Assembly (NCBI RefSeq): GCF_011007365.1
Contig: NZ_WFKM01000013.1
Span: 1 to 64,000 of the forward strand
DNA: 64,000 nucleotides
From: Sphingobacterium sp. xlx-96
GTDB lineage: Bacteria; Bacteroidota; Bacteroidia; Sphingobacteriales; Sphingobacteriaceae
Direction: 5' to 3'
Of this stretch, positions 56,987-64,000 are shown piece by piece; position 1 is the stretch's first letter, and the number at the start of each line of letters is the position of its first letter. The notes beneath the pieces were generated by a model that saw nothing but the letters and a program-made list of their open reading frames with translations, did not search any database and was not told the origin of the DNA. The position numbers and the translations under genes are program-made.

Positions 56987-57826
56987 ATGCAAGTAAAGAA
57001 ACATTCAGGCGAACTCGTCCCCTTTAAACCGGAAAGCTTAAGATATTCTTTGTCACGATCGGGCGCTAGTCCAGAAGAAGTTGAAGGTGTATTTAATAGT
57101 ATTCGAAGCAAACTTTACGACGGTATCTCTACGCGGGAGCTGTATGAATTAGCCTTTGATTACTTAAAGGCCTGTAGAGACACTTATGCGGCCCGCTACA
57201 GCTTAAAGAAAGCTCTTCGTGATTTAGGGCCTGAAGGATTCTATTTTGAAAAGTGGATCGCCAGGATATTTCAAGAAGAGGGGTATCAAGCTATAACGGG
57301 TCAAACTATACAAGGGCATGCTGTCAGCCATGAAATCGATGTGGTCGCCTGTAAAGGGGATGACCTTTTAGCAATTGAATGTAAGTTCCGGAATGATGTA
57401 GACGCAAAGATATCTGTTACGACACCGATGTACTTTATGTCTAGGGTAAAGGATATATCCGATATTATCTATACTTTTTTCAATAAATCGTTAAAAATAT
57501 CCGGTGGATGGCTTGTCACCAATGCTTACTTAACAACAGATTCGATAAAGTTTGGCGAGTATCACGGTATGAATCTGTTGTCTTGGGATTACCCGAAAAG
57601 TAATAGCCTAAAGTCAAGAGTAGATAGCAATGGCGAGTATCCTATTACTTGTTTGACTTCACTAAATGAACAGGACAAAGCGAGGTTGTTAAAAGCACAG
57701 TGTATTCTCGTTAAAGATATTATTAGGGACCCTAAGTTTTTGCAGATTATAACTATAGGACAAAAGAGAGAAAAACAGGTCTTAGAAGAGGCTGAAAGCT
57801 TAGTAAATAGTCCTTTGGGACATTAG
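56987..57826 (+). CDS. ATP-cone/Mrr-like endonuclease fusion protein
   Basis: A 279-residue protein with an ATP-cone-like N-terminus (residues 1-90: VKKHSGELVPFKPESLRYSL, KLYDGISTRELYELAFDYL) followed by a PD-(D/E)XK nuclease domain. Likely catalytic residues are E116 and D118 in HEIDVVACKG and E131 and K133 in LLAIECKFR, with the typical D-x12-E-x-K spacing. The C-terminal 90 residues are helical. ATP-cones sense ATP/dATP in ribonucleotide reductases and NrdR; no reductase gene is here. The fold pair suggests a nuclease controlled by nucleotides. ATG at 56987 preferred over 56924. Stop is 4 bases from the convergent NUDIX gene. Confidence 0.8.
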   Translation: MQVKKHSGELVPFKPESLRYSLSRSGASPEEVEGVFNSIRSKLYDGISTRELYELAFDYLKACRDTYAARYSLKKALRDLGPEGFYFEKWIARIFQEEGYQAITGQTIQGHAVSHEIDVVACKGDDLLAIECKFRNDVDAKISVTTPMYFMSRVKDISDIIYTFFNKSLKISGGWLVTNAYLTTDSIKFGEYHGMNLLSWDYPKSNSLKSRVDSNGEYPITCLTSLNEQDKARLLKAQCILVKDIIRDPKFLQIITIGQKREKQVLEEAESLVNSPLGH

Positions 57827-57830
57827 GGTA

Positions 57831-58244
57831 CTAATAAAATAGGCCATTTAACCATTTTGGTAAAGCAAACTCTGACAATAAATGGGCAAGTTTATAGTTT
57901 TTGTAATTTAATTTGGATAGCCAAGCAATCTCCTCTATTTCGTTGTAGGGATAGAGAGTTTGGGAAATTGACGTTCTCAGGAGAAAAATATGCCCCTCTA
58001 CAGAAGTGTTTGCTTCATTAGCCGCAATAGTTTTATGCATCCCTAAGAACTCAAAATTAGCCGCGGTCAGTGTAAGGTTAAGTTCTTCTTTTAACTCTCT
58101 TGTCAGCGCCTGAAGAGGAGTTTCTCCTGAGGCTATTTTCCCTCCCGGAAGTGTAAAATATGGAGCGCTTTTTTTTCGAAGAGCTAAAAGATCTCCTTTT
58201 TGGTCGATCACAATAGCTAACGCTACAGTTATAGTCCTATGCAT
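57831..58244 (-). CDS. NUDIX hydrolase
   Basis: A 137-residue enzyme with a complete Nudix box, from GGKIASGETPLQALTREL to KEEL (G-x5-E-x7-R-E-x2-E-E). Resembles MutT/ADP-ribose type proteins that clean damaged or signalling nucleotides. Start ATG at 58244. Confidence 0.92.
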   Translation of the reverse strand: MHRTITVALAIVIDQKGDLLALRKKSAPYFTLPGGKIASGETPLQALTRELKEELNLTLTAANFEFLGMHKTIAANEANTSVEGHIFLLRTSISQTLYPYNEIEEIAWLSKLNYKNYKLAHLLSEFALPKWLNGLFY

Positions 58245-58270
58245 GAAAAACCGATTAATTAGGTGTAATA

Positions 58271-58993
58271 TTAGTTAATTTTTAAAACATATTTAACCCC
58301 ACCTACAATGTGCTTTTGAAAGTTTGGGGAATCAAAAGATTCTTCTGTATGGCCTAGTCCTGTGTAAAAGGATCGGCCTCCGTCAAACTCCTGAAACCAG
58401 GCAATAGGATGAAATTTTCCCATTTTTCCTCCCTTGTAGGAATCTTCGTCCAGTGTCATTAGTATATTTAATCCCTTTTTGACATTTTTAAAGTCGTACC
58501 ATTCGTCTTTATGAAACCATACGCTTTGTAGATGTGCCGTTGAAGGGTGCTTCTGATTCTTAACATCAATCTTAGCTTCTTGTACATTTGGGTGGCTTGA
58601 AAAATATCCGCCCACAAGTTGACCGTACCAAGGCCAGTTGAACTCTGTATCTGAGGCAGCGTGTATTCCCACGTAGCCTTTTCCAGCTCGTATAAAGTTT
58701 TGAAAGGCATTTTTTTGCTCCTCCGTGAAAATATCGCCAGTGGTACTCAAGAATAGTACAGCATCATAATTGTGTAGACTATCTGGACAAAAAAAAGCAG
58801 CATCCTCGGTATGAAAAGATTTAATTCCTTGATCTGCCAAAAGACCAGTCACTACACGTACCCCTTTAGGGATACTACTATGTCTAAATCCTGTTGTTTT
58901 GCTGAAAATTAGTACTTTTTTAGCTTGTTGAGCAAAAGAGTCGACCTTTGTCAAAACGAGAAGAATAACAAGAAAGAAGCTTAAGTTTTTCAA
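58271..58993 (-). CDS. ThuA domain protein, exported
   Basis: A 240-residue protein with a signal peptide (FFLVILLVLTKVDSFAQQ). ThuA features: VLIFSKTTGFRHSSIP, DAVLFLSTTGD, GYVGIHAASDTEFNWPWYGQLVGGYF and SFYTGLGH. The family has a glutamine-amidotransferase-like fold and is tied to trehalose utilisation, but exported forms have no established substrate. Six bases downstream of aroB. Confidence 0.9.
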   Translation of the reverse strand: MKNLSFFLVILLVLTKVDSFAQQAKKVLIFSKTTGFRHSSIPKGVRVVTGLLADQGIKSFHTEDAAFFCPDSLHNYDAVLFLSTTGDIFTEEQKNAFQNFIRAGKGYVGIHAASDTEFNWPWYGQLVGGYFSSHPNVQEAKIDVKNQKHPSTAHLQSVWFHKDEWYDFKNVKKGLNILMTLDEDSYKGGKMGKFHPIAWFQEFDGGRSFYTGLGHTEESFDSPNFQKHIVGGVKYVLKIN

Positions 58994-58999
58994 ATTCTT

Positions 59000-60064
59000 T
59001 TATTTACTAATACTCAAATAGTAACCTAGAGCTAATTTGATATCATCTTCAGTTACAAATACATTATAGGTAGCGCTACCTATCTTTTCTAACAGCGCAA
59101 AGCCTATTTTACCATCTTCATTCTTCTTGTCATTTTTCATCAACACCATCAGTTCGGTGTAAATACTCTTGTCAAAGGAATAAGGCGTATATCGGCGAAG
59201 AAATTCCTGCGTTATATCCTTCAAGTCCACCTCTGACAATCCACTGTACCTTTTCGATAGCCAAGCTTCACAGATCATACCGATCGCGATAGCTTCACCA
59301 TGTAGTAAGGGATTGTTGTCATGAAGTAATGAATAACCTTCTATAGCGTGACCGATGGTGTGTCCAAAATTTAGAATTTTACGAAGCCCCTGTTCTTTCG
59401 GGTCTTCAATGATAACATTGTTCTTAATTTCAACCGACCGGTGGATAACTTCCGGACCTATTTTTGAAATATCCATTAGTTTGCATTTTTCATATAAGTC
59501 ACGGTCTTGGATTAACCCATGTTTTATCACCTCTGCAAAGCCTGAAATCAACTGTCTTTGATCCAATGTCTCTAAGAATCTGGGATTAATAAATACTGCC
59601 TTCGGTTGGGTAAAAGTACCAATAATATTTTTTACGTTATCCATATCGATACCCGTTTTGCCACCTACAGAGGCATCCACTTGTGCTAATAGCGTGGTTG
59701 GAATATGAACAAAATCAATACCTCTTTTATAAGTAGAAGCCGCGAACCCGCCCATATCAGTAACAACACCTCCACCTAGATTTATCATTAAGGCCTTGCG
59801 ATCTGCCCCGAAATCAAGCATAGTTTTCCATACACCGATGCAAAAATCAATGTTTTTGTTCTCTTCGCCAGGGTCAATTTCAATAATATCATAATCAACA
59901 AGATCTGGCAACAGAGATTGCAATAAAGGGAGACAATGATCATTTGTATTTCTATCTACAAAAATTAAAACCTGTGAATAAGCTCCCTGTGAAATAAAAG
60001 ATTCTAATGTCTTTAAATTCTCTTCAAAATAAACTTTATATCCTAAACTATCGATGGTTTGCAT
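59000..60064 (-). CDS. aroB: 3-dehydroquinate synthase
   Basis: Second shikimate step, cyclising DAHP phosphate using NAD and zinc. The 354-residue protein carries LINLGGGVVTDMGGFAAS, DASVGGKTGIDM and NFGHTIGHAIEGYS with metal-binding His residues. The ATG at 60064 (MQTIDSLGYKV) is preferred over the one at 60079. Confidence 0.95.
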   Translation of the reverse strand: MQTIDSLGYKVYFEENLKTLESFISQGAYSQVLIFVDRNTNDHCLPLLQSLLPDLVDYDIIEIDPGEENKNIDFCIGVWKTMLDFGADRKALMINLGGGVVTDMGGFAASTYKRGIDFVHIPTTLLAQVDASVGGKTGIDMDNVKNIIGTFTQPKAVFINPRFLETLDQRQLISGFAEVIKHGLIQDRDLYEKCKLMDISKIGPEVIHRSVEIKNNVIIEDPKEQGLRKILNFGHTIGHAIEGYSLLHDNNPLLHGEAIAIGMICEAWLSKRYSGLSEVDLKDITQEFLRRYTPYSFDKSIYTELMVLMKNDKKNEDGKIGFALLEKIGSATYNVFVTEDDIKLALGYYLSISK

Positions 60065-60097
60065 GCTCTTTGAAATCAAGTAGTAAATATACGTATT

Positions 60098-60304
60098 TTA
60101 AACAACTTGGACCTTTAAATCCTCAAATTCGATGACATCTCCTTTGCGTACTTTAAGTCTTTTTCTTAAGTCTACTTCGCCGTTATATTTTACAAGCCCT
60201 TCCTCTACCACACGTTGTGCCATGCCCCCATGTTCGACCCAGTTTAAGGCTTTTAATAATTGAATCATTGGAATAAATTCTCCCTCTAATGTGAATGTTT
60301 GCAT
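60098..60304 (-). CDS. S4 domain RNA-binding protein
   Basis: A 68-residue protein made of one S4 domain (FIPMIQLLKALNWVEHGG...VKYNGEVDLRKRLKVRKGD), as in YbcJ/HslR-like single-domain proteins that bind RNA. Start ATG at 60304 chosen over 60310. Followed by aroB, 33 bases apart. Confidence 0.88.
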   Translation of the reverse strand: MQTFTLEGEFIPMIQLLKALNWVEHGGMAQRVVEEGLVKYNGEVDLRKRLKVRKGDVIEFEDLKVQVV

Positions 60305-60350
60305 ATGCAAAAGTAATTTAATATCGGCTAAAATAATCTTTTTGCAAAAA

Positions 60351-60376
60351 AAGTAATCATTAATTACTTACTTTTG
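60351..60376 (+). promoter_or_regulatory. Promoter element and inverted repeat before proline dehydrogenase
   Basis: AAGTAAT (60351-60357) and ATTACTT (60363-60369) form a perfect 7-bp inverted repeat whose last base begins a perfect -7 element TACTTTTG (60369-60376). The gene starts at 60397. The repeat may be an operator; -33 is unclear (TTG at 60342 is 24 bases away). Confidence 0.5.
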
Positions 60377-60396
60377 TAAAGAAAAAATAAAATAAA

Positions 60397-61593
60397 ATGA
60401 TTACACAAGAAAGCTCAACTATATTGAATTTCGATAACACAGAGATTGCGTTTCGTAACAAGACAGATAAAGATCTTGAAAGAGCCTATTGGTTATTTAA
60501 AATGGTTGCGTCAAGTACGCTTATTAAGATCGGAACCCCAATTACTAATTTTTCGCTCAGTATAGGGTTGCCTATTCAAGGTATCATACGTAATACAATT
60601 TATAAGCAATTTTGCGGAGGTGAAACGATAAAGGGATGTTCTAAAGCTATAGAAGACCTAGGTAAACGGAACGTAACTACTATCTTAGATTATTCCGTAG
60701 AAGGTGAAGATTCCGAAGAAAGCTTTGATGCCTGTCGGGATGAGGTTTTGGCTACTGTAGAGTTTGCCAAAACTAATAAATTAATCTCCTTCTGTGTTTT
60801 TAAGCCTACTGGTGTTGGGCGATTTGATTTGTTGGCGAAAGTGGACGCCAAAGAAAAGCTAAGTCCGGAAGAAACACAGGAGTTTGCCCGTCTTGTGGAT
60901 CGTTTTGACGAAATCTGTAAAGCCTGTTATGAAGCTGATATCAGGGTTCTTATCGATGCTGAACATTCTTGGATCCAAGACACAATAGACGATATCGCCC
61001 GAGAAATGATGGAGAAGTATAACAAACAAAAACCTATTGTTTACAATACCTATCAATTGTACCGACATGATAAGCTAGCGTCGTTGAAAGCAGATTTTTC
61101 ATACGCACAAGTTCAGAATTTTTACTTAGGAGCTAAAATTGTTAGAGGAGCCTATATGGAAATTGAACGCGAACGTGCAGCTGAAAAAAAATATCCCTCC
61201 CCTATTCAGCCGACAAAATCATCAAGTGATACAGATTACAACGATGCAATCTTGTTCTGTATAGATAATTTGGAGAAGATTGGACTAATGGCCGGTACAC
61301 ATAATGATGTAAGTAGTATGTTGTTGGCTAAAGAAATGGATCGACGTAATATTCCCCATAATCATCCTCACGTATTTTTTGCTCAACTCTTAGGAATGTC
61401 AGATAATCTATCTTTCAATTTAGGGGCTGCAAATTACAATGTCGCAAAATATATGCCTTACGGACCCGTAAAATCTGTTATGCCCTATCTCTTTAGAAGA
61501 GCACAAGAGAATAGTTCCGCAGCTGGCCAAACAGGACGGGAGCTTAGCCTTATTATAAAAGAAAAGCAACGTAGAAAGAGCTTACAAAAGTAA
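60397..61593 (+). CDS. Proline dehydrogenase
   Basis: Oxidises proline to 1-pyrroline-5-carboxylate with FAD. 398 residues, single-domain (PRODH only). Conserved are RNVTTILDYSVEG, VLIDAEHSWIQ, KIVRGAYMEIERERA, GTHNDVSSMLLA and the C-terminal YLFRRAQENSS. No pyrroline-carboxylate dehydrogenase is adjacent. Confidence 0.95.
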   Translation: MITQESSTILNFDNTEIAFRNKTDKDLERAYWLFKMVASSTLIKIGTPITNFSLSIGLPIQGIIRNTIYKQFCGGETIKGCSKAIEDLGKRNVTTILDYSVEGEDSEESFDACRDEVLATVEFAKTNKLISFCVFKPTGVGRFDLLAKVDAKEKLSPEETQEFARLVDRFDEICKACYEADIRVLIDAEHSWIQDTIDDIAREMMEKYNKQKPIVYNTYQLYRHDKLASLKADFSYAQVQNFYLGAKIVRGAYMEIERERAAEKKYPSPIQPTKSSSDTDYNDAILFCIDNLEKIGLMAGTHNDVSSMLLAKEMDRRNIPHNHPHVFFAQLLGMSDNLSFNLGAANYNVAKYMPYGPVKSVMPYLFRRAQENSSAAGQTGRELSLIIKEKQRRKSLQK

Positions 61594-61716
61594 AATCAAA
61601 TATATTTATCTCCGTAAGAGGTATACTTAAAAGTCTTCGTTTTGAAAATGAGATAGGATGTAGATCCATTCTCTTTGATATCCGGAGACTTTTTTAGTGA
61701 AATCAAGATCAATAAG

Positions 61717-62328
61717 ATGAACGAATTAGAATTAGAGAAGTACAATAGGTTAACAAAGCTAGCACAACCTTTTAGTACATTGATTTTTGATGTTGACGGC
61801 ACGCTAGCCAATAACATTTGGGCTCATAAAGCCGCTTATGTTGAGGCCGCTTTGGAATACGGTCTTAATATAGACGACACATTGATTGATGAGACAGCAG
61901 GTTGGCCTACAGTAGCAGTTGCGCAGGAGATCTCCAAGCGATATCAAGTCACTTTAGATCCGATTGAGTTCTCTAAGCGGAAATCTGCTATTTTCATTGA
62001 TAGATTTGTTTATCAAACACAGCCGATCAAGTTTGTTTGTCAGGTTTTATTGGATAATGTCGGGCATAAAAGAATAGGTATCGTTTCTGGAGGTAGCCGC
62101 TCTACCCTAGCAATCACCTTACAAGTAATTGGTCTATCCGACAAATACGAAGTGATGGTATGTGCAGGAGAGACAGAAAGAGGAAAGCCTTTTCCTGATC
62201 CATTTTCACGTTGTGTACAACTACTGGGCGTACCAGAAGAAGAATGCTTGGTTTTCGAGGATGGCGATCCGGGTGTACAAGGAGCCATGGCAGCAGGGAT
62301 GTCTTGGGTTCGGATAGATCAACTCTAA
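61717..62328 (+). CDS. HAD-superfamily phosphatase, beta-phosphoglucomutase-like
   Basis: A 203-residue HAD hydrolase. Nucleophile motif FDVDGTLANN (with the second Asp), motif II VSGGSR, Lys in RGKPFPDPF and the DGDPGV acidic pair. A class-I cap (AAYVEAALEYGLN) follows motif I. Substrate is not determinable. The ATG at 61717 is chosen because the frame's first codons upstream are atypical. Confidence 0.9.
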   Translation: MNELELEKYNRLTKLAQPFSTLIFDVDGTLANNIWAHKAAYVEAALEYGLNIDDTLIDETAGWPTVAVAQEISKRYQVTLDPIEFSKRKSAIFIDRFVYQTQPIKFVCQVLLDNVGHKRIGIVSGGSRSTLAITLQVIGLSDKYEVMVCAGETERGKPFPDPFSRCVQLLGVPEEECLVFEDGDPGVQGAMAAGMSWVRIDQL

Positions 62329-62332
62329 AAAA

Positions 62333-63682
62333 CTAAAAGTTAGTCATAATACGGATCCCCCCATTGGTATAGTCCATATCAGCTCTCCGGTACTCGCCGA
62401 TTGGAATTTTTAGATAAGGCTCTATAGATACACCAAATCTGTTGTTGACGTTAACTTTTTTACCTATCGAAAAGTTAACAAAACCATTGAAACCATCTGT
62501 TGAAACATTTTTTTCTGCAGACTTTACTGTCTTAGTGACAGCCTTTACTGCCGTTTGAATCTGTTTTTCATTTTCCGGAAATCCGTGAGAAAATGTTTCC
62601 GTATTGACATTTTCTACATAGTGCGCATTCCTTTCTTGTCCTATGATGGCCGAATAGGAAACTCCCGCTACAGCATACAGCGATCTACCTACATTATACT
62701 TCATTTCAATAGGCACATCGACAGACTGAACAATACCAGTTACCGCATTTATATTAGGGATGATCATTCTGCTACTTTGCGGTGCTGCCAAACCAGCCAT
62801 ATTTTTACTTGCATCAGAGTTGTTGTTTACTATAACAGCTTCATAACTATTTGGTTCGGTAGGGTTTTTTAGCATACCCATTTCATAGGAATTGTATGAA
62901 GCTCCCGTGCGAACACTAAGTTTATTTGTAAGATTATAGGCGAATGTAAGTCCTCCCCCAACATTCATTTTATCTCCGGTCGAGTATGGAGATACAAACA
63001 AGGCCAAGTCAAATTTATCGCCAAATCGAACCCGTTTATTTTGTGTTATATTTTCGACCTCACGAATCTTTAAGTCAGAATTAGGGTTAGATGATGTTGC
63101 TAGGGCAAGTTGATCCCTATTAATGGAATGCGGATACACTGGATCTGTACCAATAGATGAATATTTTCTATTATCATCGCTTAATGGATTGAGCTCATTA
63201 GACGAAATATTAATTCGTGCATTGATGTTCCGGATTACATCAGATACAACGGAGAGAGCTAAAAATCTGTCTACAGTACTATTTTTATCGGAAGATACTA
63301 TTTTATTTCCAATAGCGTTATCGGCGGCATTAGCTGTGTTTCCTTTCTCAGCTAACGGCGCGGTATGATAACCTTCCTTGTGCATCGGAGTATTTAACGG
63401 GGCTACATTATACTCGTCGATCGGTGTTTGTCTCGTCGAGGCAACTTCACTTTCTCTGGAGACGGTCGGTTTTGTAGTGTCGCTGATATAGTATACCGAT
63501 CCTATTCCAATTAACAGACAAGCAGCGACACTCGCAGCCCAACGTGATATCTGCTGGATTTTTTTCGCACGATTACCATATTGATCGTTAAAGCCTTCCC
63601 AAGCGCCGGGTCTATATGCACGCTCAGGTTGTGACTTAAGCCGATTTACAATTTCATCGATTATTTCTTTCTCAGTTTTCAT
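62333..63682 (-). CDS. Dual membrane-spanning anti-sigma-like protein with outer-membrane barrel
   Basis: A 449-residue protein with an unusual order: a cytoplasmic N-terminal helix region (residues 1-40: EIIDEIVNRLKSQPERAYRPGAWEGF), one membrane helix (WAASVAACLLIGIGSVYYIS, about 48-67), about 150 residues of low-complexity, disordered sequence, and a C-terminal beta-barrel (FDLALFVSPYSTGDKM...RTGASYNSYEMGML, ending TNF). This matches the dual membrane-spanning anti-sigma (Dma) layout described in Bacteroides thetaiotaomicron: sigma-binding region, inner-membrane helix, periplasm-crossing linker, outer-membrane barrel. The ECF sigma gene lies 11 bases upstream. Confidence 0.75.
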   Translation of the reverse strand: MKTEKEIIDEIVNRLKSQPERAYRPGAWEGFNDQYGNRAKKIQQISRWAASVAACLLIGIGSVYYISDTTKPTVSRESEVASTRQTPIDEYNVAPLNTPMHKEGYHTAPLAEKGNTANAADNAIGNKIVSSDKNSTVDRFLALSVVSDVIRNINARINISSNELNPLSDDNRKYSSIGTDPVYPHSINRDQLALATSSNPNSDLKIREVENITQNKRVRFGDKFDLALFVSPYSTGDKMNVGGGLTFAYNLTNKLSVRTGASYNSYEMGMLKNPTEPNSYEAVIVNNNSDASKNMAGLAAPQSSRMIIPNINAVTGIVQSVDVPIEMKYNVGRSLYAVAGVSYSAIIGQERNAHYVENVNTETFSHGFPENEKQIQTAVKAVTKTVKSAEKNVSTDGFNGFVNFSIGKKVNVNNRFGVSIEPYLKIPIGEYRRADMDYTNGGIRIMTNF

Positions 63683-63693
63683 TCTGTCTAATT

Positions 63694-64000
63694 TTAAGAA
63701 TGATTTATATTGTCCAATACAGAAAATTGATCTGTATAAAGTTTTCTTAATCTGGCTTTAGCTCGTGTCAAATAAGTTCTTGAAGTACTTTCCGGTATAT
63801 TCAATAATTGACTGATTTCTTCATGCGAATACCCTTCAATTTCATAAAGGTTGAATATAGAGCGTTGGATTTCTGGAAGTTCATACAACAAGTTCAATAT
63901 ATCATTTTCTTCCAGTCTCGTAGATAAATTTACTGCATGATGTAAGAGTTCCCCGTCATGTACATCGTCCAAAGCATAAGTTTCCTTCTTGGCCCTGATT
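63694..64000 (-). CDS. ECF sigma-70 family factor (partial, start outside the window)
   Basis: The C-terminal 102 residues of an extracytoplasmic-function sigma factor. Region 4 is clear: LLYELPEIQRSIFNLYEIEG, GYSHEEISQLLNIPESTSRTYLTRAKARL. The frame runs without a stop to the window end (visible upstream residues RAKKETYALDDVHDG), so the true start is to the right, and region 2 is outside. It is followed by the anti-sigma-like gene. Confidence 0.93.
   Translation of the reverse strand, partial: IRAKKETYALDDVHDGELLHHAVNLSTRLEENDILNLLYELPEIQRSIFNLYEIEGYSHEEISQLLNIPESTSRTYLTRAKARLRKLYTDQFSVLDNINHS

Overview
The window is chromosomal DNA from a member of the Bacteroidota, most likely family Sphingobacteriaceae (Sphingobacterium or a close relative). 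The signs are: promoters of the Bacteroidota type (-7 element TAnnTTTG, e.g. at 21579, 39347, 50432, 60369), almost no Shine-Dalgarno sequences, a TonB-dependent receptor next to a DUF4249 lipoprotein, the DUF1501/DUF1800 pair, PNGase F, monomeric isocitrate dehydrogenase, an S24-type repressor and an ECF sigma factor beside an outer-membrane-barrel anti-sigma protein. No rRNA, tRNA, CRISPR array, intact transposase or prophage was seen.

Layout. 1-1354 is degraded: the start of a SusC/RagA-like receptor that stops early, then about 900 bases without a convincing gene. 1355-3958 (-) holds DUF1501 and DUF1800. 4225-6980 (+) is an aspartate ammonia-lyase/C4-dicarboxylate antiporter operon. 7014-10950 is accessory: a TPR-LuxR sensor, a long gene-poor gap, a beta-helix protein lacking export and sorting signals, and a lipoprotein. 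11053-20070 has an ABC1 kinase, RpoN, a class A PBP and a large protease/propeller/barrel protein. 20236-21464 is a divergent pair, a catalytically degenerate GIY-YIG protein and a LexA-like repressor, sharing a double operator. 21556-26584 is rimP-nusA-infB, with a terminator-like hairpin just after its promoter. 26671-34203 is a six-gene run including PNGase F, an esterase, a TonB-dependent receptor and a DUF4249 lipoprotein.

34200-47160 is mostly housekeeping: deacetylase, HhH protein, apt, TerC, gpmI, nadC, plsY, M48 protease, ureohydrolase, icd, nitroreductase and TetR. 47301-50462 has a patatin phospholipase convergent with hisG-hisD; hisG is preceded by a 19-residue histidine-rich leader peptide under a good promoter. 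50600-62328 has an M60 metallopeptidase, CDF and TauE transporters, glutamate dehydrogenase, a sirtuin pseudogene with an internal deletion, an ATP-cone/endonuclease fusion, NUDIX, ThuA, aroB, an S4 protein, proline dehydrogenase and a HAD phosphatase. 62333-64000 (-) is an ECF sigma factor (cut by the window end) followed by a protein that appears to span both membranes.

The most interesting items are the his leader peptide, the LexA-like repressor with its tandem operator and dead GIY-YIG partner, the sigma/dual-membrane anti-sigma pair, the ATP-cone/endonuclease fusion, the PNGase F uptake locus, the rimP leader hairpin and the sirtuin deletion. All calls come from reading the sequence; no database search was run.
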